NCBI RefSeq assembly: GCF_024362695.1
Contig: NC_065417.1
Span: 11,773,001 to 11,837,000 of the forward strand
Direction: 5' to 3'
DNA from: Pectinophora gossypiella
Lineage: Eukaryota > Arthropoda > Insecta > Lepidoptera > Gelechiidae
Length of the DNA: 64,000 nt
Shown: positions 50,876 to 60,222 of the stretch, in pieces
Layout of the letters: each line of letters begins with the position of its first letter
Position numbering within the stretch: the first letter of the stretch is position 1
The notes under the pieces: model-generated
Databases searched by the model: none
Seen by the model: only the letters and a program-made list of their open reading frames with translations
What the model was told of the DNA's origin: nothing
Translations under genes and position numbers: made by a program

Positions 50876-51335
50876 TGTAATCTCACGATTATATCCCAAT
50901 TGGGGTAGTCAGAGGTACGTCTATCGCAAGATGAACTAAGTATGAACCCACGTTTCACCTAGATTTCTAGTGGTGAATAGTGAGAGCCGTGGTACTCCAG
51001 TTGGTAGAACGCTTGCCTCTTACTTTGAGGTCACAGGTTCGAATCCAGAACAGGCCTAAACCAATGATAGCCGAATTAGTTTTCGAATTCGTGTTTCGAT
51101 CATAAATGGTTATCCCGTGCTCAGCGGTGAAGCTCACATTCCCGAAAAATGCATTTTCGGAGGTATCTGACCTAACCTGTATTGGGCTGGTTTTCCCTTC
51201 GCGGGTTTGGAAGGTTGGACGCCTGTCGCTTCTGTGAAAAATCGGACCTGTCAAATCTTCAGGTTAGGTAAGCGGACCCTGTGAAAAACGGGGCAATGCT
51301 AGGTGGTGAACCGTATCGCCGTCTATAACAGCCGA
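50876..51335 (+). mobile_element. Repeat G joined to full-length SINE-H
   Basis: Repeat G part: CCCAATTGGGGTAGTCAGAG, ATCGCAAGATGAACTAAGTA. SINE-H head from about 50985: GAGAGCCGTGGTACTCCAGT, B box GGTTCGAATCC. The body is AAATGCATTTTCGGAGGTAT, CTAACCTGTATTGGGCTGGT. The 3' end GTGAAAAACGGGGCAATGCT leads into GGTGGTGAACCGTATCGCCG. The long minus frame here is a shadow. The sequence just before (50641..50875) holds nothing I recognise. Confidence 0.82.
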
Positions 51336-51660
51336 GCCAACTGTGTTAGATAAATTAATAATAATCACTCATTAAACGCAAACTAAGTTAGAATACCTCG
51401 ACAGTAAAACACTCCGGACTTGGAACACCCGCTTTTGATTTGCATCGACACACCTAGTTATACAAGCTGAGACCACAACCACCAAAGTTAGAGAGTTAAC
51501 AAGCACACAGCAGGTAAACAACGAAAGTATCGGCAATTCTGCGTCAGTTTTGTACTTGCTTCCCCGTTGATAATATAGTTTTACGCAGACAGGCTTTGTA
51601 ATTATTCATAGGGAACTTGTTGAACATGGTCAGTGAACACGATGTCGACGGGCAGGTATG
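51336..51660. other. No recognised gene or repeat
   Basis: Intronic sequence; I find nothing. Confidence 0.45.
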
Positions 51661-51812
51661 TACAGTCATGAGCAATATAATGTACCTACTTTAGGACTCT
51701 GTCGCACTAACATATTTGAGATTTAGTGAGACTTACAGTTCAATTTGTCAAAAAAGTTAATGTGACATGGTACCAAAATGTATACATATTAATGCTCGTG
51801 ACCGTACCACCA
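51661..51812 (+). mobile_element. MITE-I, copy 7 (complete, TA-flanked)
   Basis: TACAGTCATGAGCAATATAA at the start and ATGCTCGTGACCGTAC at the end. The interior is nearly identical to copy 6. Confidence 0.88.
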
Positions 51813-51845
51813 GCATAGAATAAAGAATAAATAGTACGTAAAGAG

Positions 51846-52113
51846 CGGGAGGAGTGCGCTGTGGTAAACGCGCTCGGTCTGCGAATGTTGAAGTTAAGCA
51901 ACTTCCGCAAAGGCCGGTAATAATAGGATGGGTGAGTACAAAAAAAAGTTTTCATCTCGGGCTCCTTCGTGCTTCGGAAGGCACGTTAATAACCATCAAT
52001 CCGCACTGGGCTCGCGTGATGGTTTAAGGCCCGATCTCCCTATCCATCCATAGGGAAGGCCCGTGCCCCAGCAGTGGGGACGTTAATGGGCTGGTGATGA
52101 TGATGATGATGAA
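51846..52113 (+). mobile_element. SINE-C (tRNA/5S head), copy 4
   Basis: AACGCGCTCGGTCTGCGAAT, GAAGTTAAGCAAC and GGATGGGTGA (with three extra bases between the two 5S-like words). The 3' region CCCCAGCAGTGGGGACGTTA ends in tandem GAT. Confidence 0.88.
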
Positions 52114-52129
52114 AGAGCGGTAACTCTCC

Positions 52130-52372
52130 GCCCCGCACCAATTCGTATCTGGCGCTATCCTCGCGCCTTCTGAATCTTACTTTAGTCAAGTCCCGGACAC
52201 TTCGTACAAAACATCTCGTTTTACACAGACACTACACATTGACGTTATCGTACACATATAACTGCTTGTGACGTCTGACGCCTCGATTGAAGCATACTAA
52301 AGTAAGACCGAAGAGGGGGTGAGGTAAACCTAGCTAAGCCGCTGGTGGGGAGCGGAGAGTTGCCTGCAGTTT
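52130..52372 (+). repeat. Repeat S, most complete copy
   Basis: GGACACTTCGTACAAAACAT, CGTTTTACACAGACACTACA, AGTAAGACCGAAGAGGGGGT, GGGAGCGGAGAGTTGCC. It combines both halves seen at 7940 and 38236. Confidence 0.7.
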
Positions 52373-52514
52373 TATAACGTACGTAGTAGTCTTAAATGTT
52401 CGTAATCTATTAAGCACGGATGGTCTGTCTCGCTCATACTTACGCGTTAAGCGAAAGTGTGAACGAGATTTTTGTATGGTGTGTCTGGACTGTGCCTGTA
52501 GGTAAGTATGTTAT

Positions 52515-52635
52515 CATCATCATCAGCCGGAAAGCGTCCACTGCTGGACATAGGCCTCCCCGAAGACTCGCTACAACGACCGATCCCCTGCTGCGCGAAT
52601 TTAGCGGTTTCCCGCGACCTTCAGGAGGTCAAATA
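52515..52635 (+). mobile_element. LINE fragment (GTCCACTGCTGGACATAGGC type)
   Basis: ATCATCATCAGCCGGAAAGC, GTCCACTGCTGGACATAGGC, CTCCCCGAAGACTCGCTACA, GGTTTCCCGCGACCTTCAGG. A common kind of lepidopteran repeat in my recollection; the exact family is unknown to me. Confidence 0.55.
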
Positions 52636-53284
52636 TGTAACAAAATCTTTTTAACATTTCGTATTTCATTAAAAGCTACGCATAAAAGCCTGTAAATTAC
52701 TCCAGTGATGACTCAGACACTGGTTAAATACGTCTCATTTACCAAACTGAAAGCCCCATATATCATTTTTAAAACTTCAATTTAAATAAAACACCGATTT
52801 CAGACGAGCTCATAAACGTACGTAGGTATAATATCAACGACTGGTAGTACGTAGTACGTAAATTACGCCGAACGCCGATTTCGCGTACAATTTTAAATTC
52901 AACAATGTGATCTGTTGACAGAGTGATTGATGTAAATAAAAACGTTCAGAATTTACGGCGAGTGAAAATATCTCCATTCGTTGTGTGTCTTCATTTGTTT
53001 GAACTAATTTATTGCAATGGCCTAATGTGGGGGTGATGGATAGGTTGGCGGTGCATCGTTTGGTGCGAATGTTTGGAGGCTGTTGTGGTGGCTTGTATGG
53101 GAGTCCGTGCTGTGAAGTCCCGTTTACAATGACACATAGACGACAATACTCACGCACATTGTCCCCGTCGTAGTGGGAAGAGCCATAAGTTATCAGACGA
53201 TGGATATGATGAAAACTCAGTCAAATTGTTAATAATAATATAATATACATTGAAAGAGGGTAAACAGATATGTTTGCCCCTAGA
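52636..53284. other. No recognised gene or repeat
   Basis: A 107-codon minus frame (52834..53157) has no domain I recognise. Confidence 0.45.
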
Positions 53285-53395
53285 AAATTATGGATCTATC
53301 AGTCATCCCGTGATCATGGCACTTGCAACAGTGTTGAAATATCGGGGAGTCTCATATTCCTGATTTTAACGCGGTAAGAACACGGTGTTAAAAGT
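53285..53395. mobile_element. Fold-back V, partial second copy
   Basis: CAGTCATCCCGTGATCATGG, CACTTGCAACAGTGTTGAAA, TATCGGGGAGTCTCATATTC: the inverse of the loop region at 29510..29560. Confidence 0.65.
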
Positions 53396-53479
53396 TATAA
53401 CATGTTTAAAATAGAGTCCTGTGTGAAGAATGTGAAGCTAACTAAGCTTCACTGCAGTGATTTCACGTACTTTCCACTG

Positions 53480-53722
53480 CTTTTTATCATGCAGGAGTCA
53501 GTCATGTCATGCGGGATACCGAACAGAGCATAGTACCCCGCTAGCCACAAGTTGGTAGTGTGACTAGGGATCGACTATCCAATGGTGTCATGTTGGAAGT
53601 TGTAATATGCGTCGCGCTGTGTAAACTTTGCTTGCGCGTTTCAGGACTGCATTATTGAATGGTGGCGCCATCTGTTGTATGTGGGCGGAACTAGCTGGCC
53701 AACTAGTTGGGTCCGCTCCATT
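53480..53722. mobile_element. Gypsy LTR fragment, second copy
   Basis: CGAACAGAGCATAGTACCCC, GCTAGCCACAAGTTGGTAGT, GACTAGGGATCGACTATCCA match 22940..23030. It ends with GGAACTAGCTGGCCAACTAG, TTGGGTCC, the same palindromic motif as at 23110 and 23455. This is probably a solo or truncated LTR. Confidence 0.65.
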
Positions 53723-53724
53723 AG

Positions 53725-53840
53725 TAGGCGCGACAGACCTTTGTTATTAAAGCGCCAAAGGGTCTTATTATTGAGACGCTAAAGACCCTTCTTATTGAGG
53801 CGCGACATGCCTGTGACATGGCTAATGTAACAATAGCGTA
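53725..53840 (-). mobile_element. SINE-A 3' piece with internal triplication
   Basis: Three imperfect consecutive repeats of a TTATTGAG-GCGCC-like word precede GACATGGCTAATGTAACAAT. This is a locally expanded, degenerate SINE-A end. Confidence 0.5.
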
Positions 53841-54336
53841 CTAACTTGAGTAAGCGCCAAGTTGTATCATAATTGTGTTTTTATTAGCAGAAACTAATAC
53901 AACGGTGTATCACTGTATTCCATAAACACGAGTAACTCAGTTTACTAATTATAATCAATGAAGATCAGATAGCACGGCATTGGTTGCTATATAATTATTA
54001 TTAATGCAGCCATTTGACTCTGCTTTAGCTTAATATAGGCACGATATAGGCCAAGTTATTAGCATAAGCCCGCATAATTTTGGCTACAGAGATACATCTA
54101 GAACAGAAGCAAAGTTATGGATACTAGGTCAGGACTAAAATATAGACGTTCTGTGAAAACGCCTGTGCAATTTCAGATAGCAGAAGTGGAACAGAGCGGT
54201 GAAATGGGATTGTTTCGAAGTAGTTATAAGTGTCTATGCTGCTCTGGAGCAGATAAAAATCACAAGACGTTCAGCTGATTAACCACGTAAGCGCCATTTT
54301 GTTACCATTTTGTTAAGAATTATACATTAATGCAGT
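53841..54336. other. No recognised gene or repeat
   Basis: Intronic sequence; I find nothing. Confidence 0.45.
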
Positions 54337-54505
54337 ATAAATAAACTCACGCCCGTAACTGCTAATGGGGTAGACAGAGCTACAAATAATTAGAAGACAA
54401 CTTGCTGAAGGCGGTTAAAAGGAACGGTATGATGACCAACAATTGATTACTGCTTACTTGTAGCTCTGTCTACCCCATTAGGAGTTACGGGCGTGAGCTT
54501 CATTG
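54337..54505. repeat. Head-to-head LINE tail copies forming a hairpin
   Basis: CACGCCCGTAACTGCTAATG, GGGTAGACAGAGCTACAA on the left is inverted on the right as TTGTAGCTCTGTCTACCCCA, TTAGGAGTTACGGGCGTGAG. The arms are about 45 bp with about 75 bp between. The same tail type occurs singly at 6692. Confidence 0.8.
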
Positions 54506-54556
54506 ATGTATAATAATTATGTTACTATAGTAATGATGTTGATGTAGTAATGATGT

Positions 54557-54846
54557 CTAGGAGCTCGGTGGCGTAGCGGTAAACGCGCTCGGTCTGCGAT
54601 TATTGAAGTAAGCAAGCTTCGTAAGGGCCGGTCATCGGATGGGTGACCACAAAAAAAAGTTTTCATCTCGAGCTCCTCCGTGCTTCGGAAGGCACGTTAA
54701 GCCGTTGGTCCCGGCTGCATTAGCAGTCGTTAATAACCACCAATCCACACTGGGCCCGTGCGGTGGTTTAAGGCCCGATCTCCCTATCCATCCATAGGGA
54801 AGGCCCGTGCCCCTGCAGTGGGGACGTTAATGGGCTGGTGATGATG
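54557..54846 (+). mobile_element. SINE-C (tRNA/5S head) with 11-bp target duplication
   Basis: GGAGCTCGGTGGCGTAGCGG, GGATGGGTGACCAC, TTCGGAAGGCACGTTAAGCC and CAGTGGGGACGTTAATGGGC, ending in GATGATG. Exact AGTAATGATGT at 54546..54556 and 54847..54857 fits a target duplication, although the GAT-rich tail makes the edge ambiguous. Confidence 0.9.
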
Positions 54847-54857
54847 AGTAATGATGT

Positions 54858-55184
54858 TAGCTGATATTTTATGTATAAATAAAAATAACTTGTTATAATA
54901 AACGTTAAAAATCTTTCATAATAGGTAAGTTTCAAACTATACTTAGCTTCAGTGAAAACAAATAGGTGGGCTAAGGGCTCGTCGGTTTGTTTGTCTTGCT
55001 CAATAGTTTCAAACTGCCGTTACCTTAGTTTACTTTAACTTGTTCCCAACTCCTAAGGTAGGTTATTACACACCTAATGACGTCACTTTAAAAATAATAC
55101 TGAGATTCTTTTCATATTTCCTTACGTGTTGCTTTTGTAGTAGCTTCTATGCTAGGTTAAGAATTAATGAAGTCTTCCTCTTTT
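54858..55184. other. No recognised gene or repeat
   Basis: AT-rich intron; I find nothing. Confidence 0.45.
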
Positions 55185-55511
55185 CTTCTTCTATCATGTG
55201 GGTTGTGAGGTGAGTTACCAACCTCATCAACCCTGGTGTCAGGGTCATTATTGAGCCGCCAAAGGCTCCTGACATGGCTCATGTAACAACTACTTACTTA
55301 CATCAGTAAAGTAGTAACCGGGACCAATGGCTTAACGTGCCTTCCGAAGCACGGGTAATCTTACTTTTTGGACAATCAGGTGATCTGCCTGTAATGTCCT
55401 AACCAAACTAGGGATCACAAAGTAATTTTTGTGATATGCCCCCACCGGGATTCGAACCCGGGACCTCCGGATCGTGAGCCCAACGCTCAACAACTGGACC
55501 ACGGAGGCCGT
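55185..55511 (-). mobile_element. SINE-A, copy 9 (full length)
   Basis: Tail TTCTTCTTCTATC, body ACCAACCTCATCAACCCTGG, GACATGGCTCATGTAACAAC, the core GCCTTCCGAAGCACGGGTAA, B box (plus strand) GGATTCGAACC and head GACCACGGAGGCC. Confidence 0.92.
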
Positions 55512-55726
55512 TATATGTATCAATGAAGTAATAATAAATAACTTCATTCTTTTTTAAATAAAGAATATAGAACGCGCTACTTATCTTCCCCGGCGGGGTT
55601 GCCAGATACGAATCTTGGAATTTCCCAATTAGTTAAAAAAAAACGCAATGTTTCAGATTTCTTTCTTCAAAACTCTTTTGAGTAGTAAATATGATAGATA
55701 TAAGTTTGTCATTTCAACTCACAATA

Positions 55727-55825
55727 ACATAACATAAGCTCACGACCATATCTCCATTGGGGTAGTCAGAGGTACATACATCGCAAGATGAACTAAGTAC
55801 CCACACCTCACCGAGCTTCACTTCA
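55727..55825 (+). repeat. Repeat G fragment
   Basis: AACATAACATAAGCTCACGA, CCATTGGGGTAGTCAGAGGT, ATCGCAAGATGAACTAAGTA, CACACCTCACCGAGCTTCAC. Confidence 0.72.
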
Positions 55826-55869
55826 TAATATTACACCACATACCTGGAATGTCATATGTCAAGGTGATT

Positions 55870-55948
55870 TAACGAATGTCCCCATCGGGAATCGAACCTG
55901 GAACTCCATATGAGCCCAACGCTCTAACTACTAGACCCAGGAGACTGA
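55870..55948 (-). mobile_element. SINE-B head fragment
   Basis: AATGTCCCCATCGGGAATCG, AACCTGGAACTCC, CAACGCTCTAACTACTAGAC: a reverse head with a damaged A box. Confidence 0.75.
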
Positions 55949-56939
55949 ATAATAATAATGATTAATTAATTATACTCCTTTTCGTCTAGCATCCATCATC
56001 ACGTCTCCTTTGCCCACACCAGTAGCGATGTTGCGTGACGATAGGAATATAGATGTACAAGTGTCTTCTCGTTAATCATTTTCTCTGGCTACCTCCAAAA
56101 AAATAAGTATTTGTTCATTGTTTTTCTCCATTACAGTGTCGGAAATGATATTAAATAACATAATATATTTTTCTAATTCGACTAGATGAACTAAATACCC
56201 TATACGCAACGCACGCTTCACCAATCTTTCTATTAGGCCAGGCGCGCACTACGAGTTATTCGCCGCGCGGCAGAAAAAAGCAGCGGCATAATGTCGCACT
56301 GTAATTCTGTACCAAACAGTTTTAAATTGTATTGCGCGCACTTGACGGCAGTGTTGGGCAAAAAGTAATTAGATTATTGATTGTTGATTACGACTACTTT
56401 TTGTAATCTGCAATCATGATTACAGATTACAAACGTAATAATCTGTAATCATAATTACAAAATAAGAAATTAAATCAAGAGTTTAATCTTGACATTGATT
56501 ACAGATTAATAAATCTAAATTGTTATTTAGATTAATTGATTACATAATTTTACTTAGGTTTCAAATTAAAGAACATAATTATTTGATATCCATATTTTCT
56601 TAATCAAATTAATTGAACAAAAACACAGATCATACTTTAGCATTGATTATTATAATTAAAGAAAGACGCAAAAATAAAAAAATAATAATAAAATAATGAA
56701 TTAAATAATTTGTGTGTAATAAAGTCAATTAATTAATAATTAATTATTAATGATGAAATTTATGTTTATATCCAATTATGTGTACCCTTGCACTGTGGCT
56801 GTATAAAAAAATCTTTTGACATTTTAGACTGTCACGCTATAGGTAAGAATTTTAATAAAAATATTACTTAATTGGCAAATAAATAATATTTATCAATATA
56901 TTTTTAATATTTAATAAATCACGTAATCATTGATTAATA

Positions 56940-58970
56940 GGTCTCTGTTACAAGAAGTACATAAGTTCTGTTGAAGAAGCCATAGCCAAAAACCCCAAAC
57001 AGTTTTGGTCTTACCTTAAAAGTAAGCGCAATAGTAGTTCGTATCCAGCCGCTATGATGTATGGTCCCATTACCAGTAACAATGGTGAAGGTATTAGTGA
57101 GCTGTTCTCTTCATACTTTTCTTCTACATTTCAATGTAACAGCCCACGCTTAGTGTCAGCCATAGCCGTGACCAATAACGATATTCCAGGCACTCCTTGT
57201 GACATCCACACAATTGAAGTTACCGAGTCACAAGTACATGGTCTTCTCAAGCGTCTGGACGTTAACAAGTCCGCAGGGCCTGATAATATCCCAGCTATTT
57301 TTCTTGCCCGCTGCGCCGAACCGCTGTCAGTGCCGATCTCCATTCTATTCGAGCGATCACTTAGGGAGGGAATTTTGCCTGCTGTTTGGAAGTCAGCTTT
57401 TATAACGCCTATTCACAAAAAAGGCGCCAAGAACCAGGTTCAAAATTATCGGCCTATATCGAAATTGTGTGCTATTGCCAAAGTGTTCGAACGTTTAGTC
57501 TATAATCAGCTCTATTGCAGCATCAAACACACATTTATAGCCCAACAGCACGGGTTTTTAAAGGGCAGGTCGACGGTCTCTAACCTTGTCGTGCTGAATG
57601 AGTACATCACGACCAATATGGAAAATGGAAACCAAATAGATGCAATATACACAGACTTTGCTAAAGCGTTTGACCGTATTGACCATGATGTACTCTTGCG
57701 TAAACTCAATGCATTAGGTATCAGAGGTGATCTGTTCAGATGGTTCACCTCCTACGTCACCAATAGAACGCAGGCTGTGGTACTGGGTGGTTATACATCG
57801 CATTGGGTTGACATACCTTCTGGGGTGCCACAAGGTTCTTTGCTCGGTCCCCTACTTTTCGTCATCTTTATTAACGACATTGGTTCATGTTTCCCTAATT
57901 CAAACTTTCTTTTATTTGCGGATGATGCGAAAATATTTAGGGTTGTGAACAATTCTGATGATGCAAAGCTTCTTCAGGAGGACTTGCTGAGACTAGACAC
58001 CTATTGCGAAGCAAACAAGCTTGATTTGAATGTCTCAAAATGCTTTGTAGTAAGTTTTACGAGAAAGAAGAAGGTATTTAACCATACATTTTCTCTTAAG
58101 GGCCAGTGCTTGCTTGTATGTAACTCTGCCAAAGACTTGGGTGTCATTCTGGACAACAAACTTCAATTTGACCAGCATGTCGAAACCTGCGCGGATAAGG
58201 CTTACAGGGCTCTAGGGTTTGTCAAGCGTATCTCGGGTGACTTCAAGCGAATGAAAACTATAAAGACCATTTACTGTGCCTATGTTCGAAGTCACCTTGA
58301 GTATGCTTGCCAGATCTGGAATCCCTGTTATGATATCCACGTGAACAGAATTGAAGCTATCCAAAAGAAATTCATACAATTTTTATGTAAAAAGTTTATC
58401 CCGTCTTTATCTGGCTGTGGTTATGATCATTTATGCTCTAGGTTCCACCTTTTACCACTGCACTTTCGCAGAAAGATAGCTGATATCTGTTTTTTGGCTA
58501 AAATTGCTCAATCCAAATTAGATTGTCCGGATCTCCTCTACGCTATTAAGCTACAGGTTCCAATCAGACAATTGCGTCACAATCGTTTGCTTCATGTTCC
58601 TCGTTGCCGCACCAAATATAGAAGCAATAGTTATTTACCTCGTTCCCTTAAACAATTTAACGAGGTTAATGCCTCTCAATGTGATTTGTTTAGCAGTACT
58701 ATTAATTCGCTGAAGAGTCAGCTTATTAGAGGTAATTGGTAATAGTTGTTAATTATTGTTAGTGTTTTAATGTGTATTCTTGCTATTATTTTTCATCCAA
58801 TTTTTTTTTTCTTATATTTTTTCTATATCTCCGCTCTCTTGTCTTGTTGTATAACTCTTTTTCATTTATTTGTGGTAGCTTGTAATTGGCCTTTATTTAC
58901 TACTAAGTGTAACATTGTGTGAATTAAGCTGTAAGCTCCCCAAACAAAATAAAATAAAATAAAATAAAAA
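56940..58970 (+). mobile_element. 5'-truncated non-LTR retrotransposon (LINE)
   Basis: Sequence character changes at about 56940 from AT-rich MITE to coding. The open frame starts at the junction (GLCYKKYISSVEEAIAKNPK, QFWSYLKSKRN). A 3'UTR of about 210 bp follows the ORF stop and ends in five AAAAT units at 58945..58970. The endonuclease and any ORF1 are missing. No clear target duplication is readable because the MITE interior is itself repetitive. Confidence 0.88.
57054..58742 (+). CDS. Reverse transcriptase of a LINE, C-terminal 562 codons, frame intact
   Basis: RNA-directed DNA polymerase of a non-LTR retrotransposon; it would copy element RNA at a nicked target. In order: KSAGPDNIP (residues about 73..81), the FITPIHKKG and NYRPISKL block (about 118..140), HGFLKGRSTVSNL, YTDFAKAFDRIDHDVLL, SGVPQGSLLGPLLFVIFIND, and the catalytic LLFADDAKIF with its YADD-type FADD box. 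Then comes a thumb region with KDLGVILDNKLQFDQHV, and a C-terminal domain with HLEYACQIWNP. The combination is that of the Jockey/CR1/L2 group; I do not assign a clade. The listed ATG is only the first in the frame, which is open upstream to about 56940, so the natural start was lost by 5' truncation. There are no internal stops or frameshifts, so the copy looks young. It lacks the endonuclease and cannot retrotranspose by itself. Frames on the other strand and frame are shadows. Confidence 0.93.
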   Translation: MMYGPITSNNGEGISELFSSYFSSTFQCNSPRLVSAIAVTNNDIPGTPCDIHTIEVTESQVHGLLKRLDVNKSAGPDNIPAIFLARCAEPLSVPISILFERSLREGILPAVWKSAFITPIHKKGAKNQVQNYRPISKLCAIAKVFERLVYNQLYCSIKHTFIAQQHGFLKGRSTVSNLVVLNEYITTNMENGNQIDAIYTDFAKAFDRIDHDVLLRKLNALGIRGDLFRWFTSYVTNRTQAVVLGGYTSHWVDIPSGVPQGSLLGPLLFVIFINDIGSCFPNSNFLLFADDAKIFRVVNNSDDAKLLQEDLLRLDTYCEANKLDLNVSKCFVVSFTRKKKVFNHTFSLKGQCLLVCNSAKDLGVILDNKLQFDQHVETCADKAYRALGFVKRISGDFKRMKTIKTIYCAYVRSHLEYACQIWNPCYDIHVNRIEAIQKKFIQFLCKKFIPSLSGCGYDHLCSRFHLLPLHFRRKIADICFLAKIAQSKLDCPDLLYAIKLQVPIRQLRHNRLLHVPRCRTKYRSNSYLPRSLKQFNEVNASQCDLFSSTINSLKSQLIRGNW

Positions 58971-59266
58971 TAACTACTGTAATCATGATTAAATATTACA
59001 TGTAATTAAGATTGATAGTAGTCAAAGATACAAAGTAATGACGATTGATGTAATTATGATTACATTAAATCAGATTACTAATCTGATTACAAAAGTAATC
59101 GATTACGCCCAACTCTGCTTGACGGCAGAGCCACCGCAGCGGCGCAGTATTACAGTGCGACGTTATGCCGCTGCTCTTTTCTGCCGCGCGGCGAAAAACT
59201 TGTAGTGCGCGCCTGGCATTAGACCAACGAGATGGGTGGTTAGTCATATCGCTGTCTATAATTGCG

Positions 59267-59480
59267 TAGTTTCCTAAGTCAAAGATAAATTATGAAATTC
59301 TGATTACAAAATAAAGCCAACCAAAAAACGTTTCCTTTTTCCCCTTTAACTTATTTATTAATTTTAATAAAGAAAAATGTAATAATAAGTGCGACATTTT
59401 CACTTTTTTCTATGACGTCACAGGTTACTTTTTCATACAAATTCCATAGTAATTTCGTGTTTTGACGTTTAGTGAAAAGT
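59267..59480 (+). repeat. Repeat Q, copy 2
   Basis: AAAGATAAATTATGAAATTC, AAAACGTTTCCTTTTTCCC, TTTTTTCTATGACGTCACAG, TGTTTTGACGTTTAGTGAAA. It is the inverse counterpart of 63737..63968. Confidence 0.7.
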
Positions 59481-60119
59481 AGAGATGGGACGGTTACCCG
59501 GTTTGGATCCGGTAAGGATACGGAAAGGATGGCGTGAAAGAGAGGACGCTACAGACCGAGTAGATATTAAGATTTTATATTATACTTACAAAATAGTTTA
59601 TTTAAGAAACGCAAACGGAACAAAATTATGAAAGACTTTGTGGCGCTTTCGAATACGAGTAACTGCAATATAACATAAGCTTTGAAATAGGATTTGTAAT
59701 TCGAACAAGTTATACCACGCTTCCTTAAAACATAGTCCGACTTCAAAGGTCTAGTTTACAGAAAAATAATAAGACATTTACAACGTAATAAAATCCTTTG
59801 GCTGCTCGCCGCAGACATCTTATACTCTCGAACTTTCTAGAAACTTTCAGAAGCGTGTACAACAGTGGTGTTTGGAATTTTATTATAACTCTTTCTTGAA
59901 AATACGAGTACGTATTGAGAAAATAATGTATATTTTACGAAATCTTTTAAAGTTTGGAGACACTCTTTCTGTTCTCAAACTCTTTGAGAGTTGAGGGGAA
60001 TCTTTATTACTGAACTTTATAATATATTATAGAAGTTTATATACGTACTTTTACATATAGGAAGAGCTACTTACATGGAAAATTAGAGGGCTTGCAATAT
60101 TATCTATTTTTTATCCTTA
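59481..60119. other. No recognised gene or repeat
   Basis: AT-rich intron; I find nothing. Confidence 0.45.
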
Positions 60120-60222
60120 TTGTACAAAACGAACATACGTACGACAACAAAAAAACAATAAAAGGGATAGTTCAAAAAGCAGCCTTATTGCTAAGGTAGC
60201 AATTTCTATTGTGAATCTAAAT
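60120..60222 (-). mobile_element. LINE tail J fragment
   Basis: AGTTCAAAAAGCAGCCTTAT, TGCTAAGGTAGCAATTTCTA: the inner part of the reversed 3'UTR, without the AATAAAG end. Confidence 0.55.

Larger units (their letters stand above)
56349..59117. mobile_element. hAT-type MITE with 8-bp target duplication, split by a LINE
   Basis: Termini CAGTGTTGGGC and, inverted, CAGAGTTGGGC. Exact 8-bp duplications CTTGACGG flank it at 56341..56348 and 59118..59125. Short termini starting CAG and 8-bp duplications are the hAT hallmark. Subterminal regions are crowded with GTAATC/GATTAC words on both sides, a plausible transposase-binding array. No transposase frame is present; the element without the LINE is about 740 bp. 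Confidence 0.9.
56237..59217. mobile_element. Fold-back element with about 65-bp inverted ends, split by a hAT MITE
   Basis: The left end GCCAGGCGCGCACTACGAGT, TCGCCGCGCGGCAGAAAA, AGCAGCGGCATAATGTCGCA is matched inverted by the right end, which finishes TTGTAGTGCGCGCCTGGC. ATTAG at 56232..56236 and 59218..59222 looks like the target duplication. A TTA-type 3-bp duplication (PIF/Harbinger style) cannot be excluded. Without the insert it is about 200 bp and non-coding. Confidence 0.85.
56188..59266 (+). repeat. Repeat G, host of the four-layer nest
   Basis: Left part GATGAACTAAATACCCTATA, ACGCTTCACCAATCTTTCTA, TTAG. Right part ATTAGACCAACGAGATGGGT, GGTTAGTCATATCGCTGTCT. Removing the inner elements rebuilds the family word CTTTCT-TTAGACCAACG seen at 9935 and 11895. 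Confidence 0.8.

Noticed and set aside
38323..54846. 5S rRNA genes or pseudogenes at the SINE-C copies.
   Set aside because: Only about 45 bp resemble 5S rRNA, always inside the same larger repeated unit, so it is a SINE head and not a 5S gene copy.
3825..55948. tRNA genes: many segments have A- and B-box-like words and could be called tRNAs.
   Set aside because: Each is followed by a SINE body, several have target duplications, and the heads do not give a complete cloverleaf. They are tRNA-derived SINEs.
57131..57948. Additional frames inside the LINE on both strands (70, 68, 78 and 73 codons).
   Set aside because: Shadows of the intact reverse transcriptase frame.
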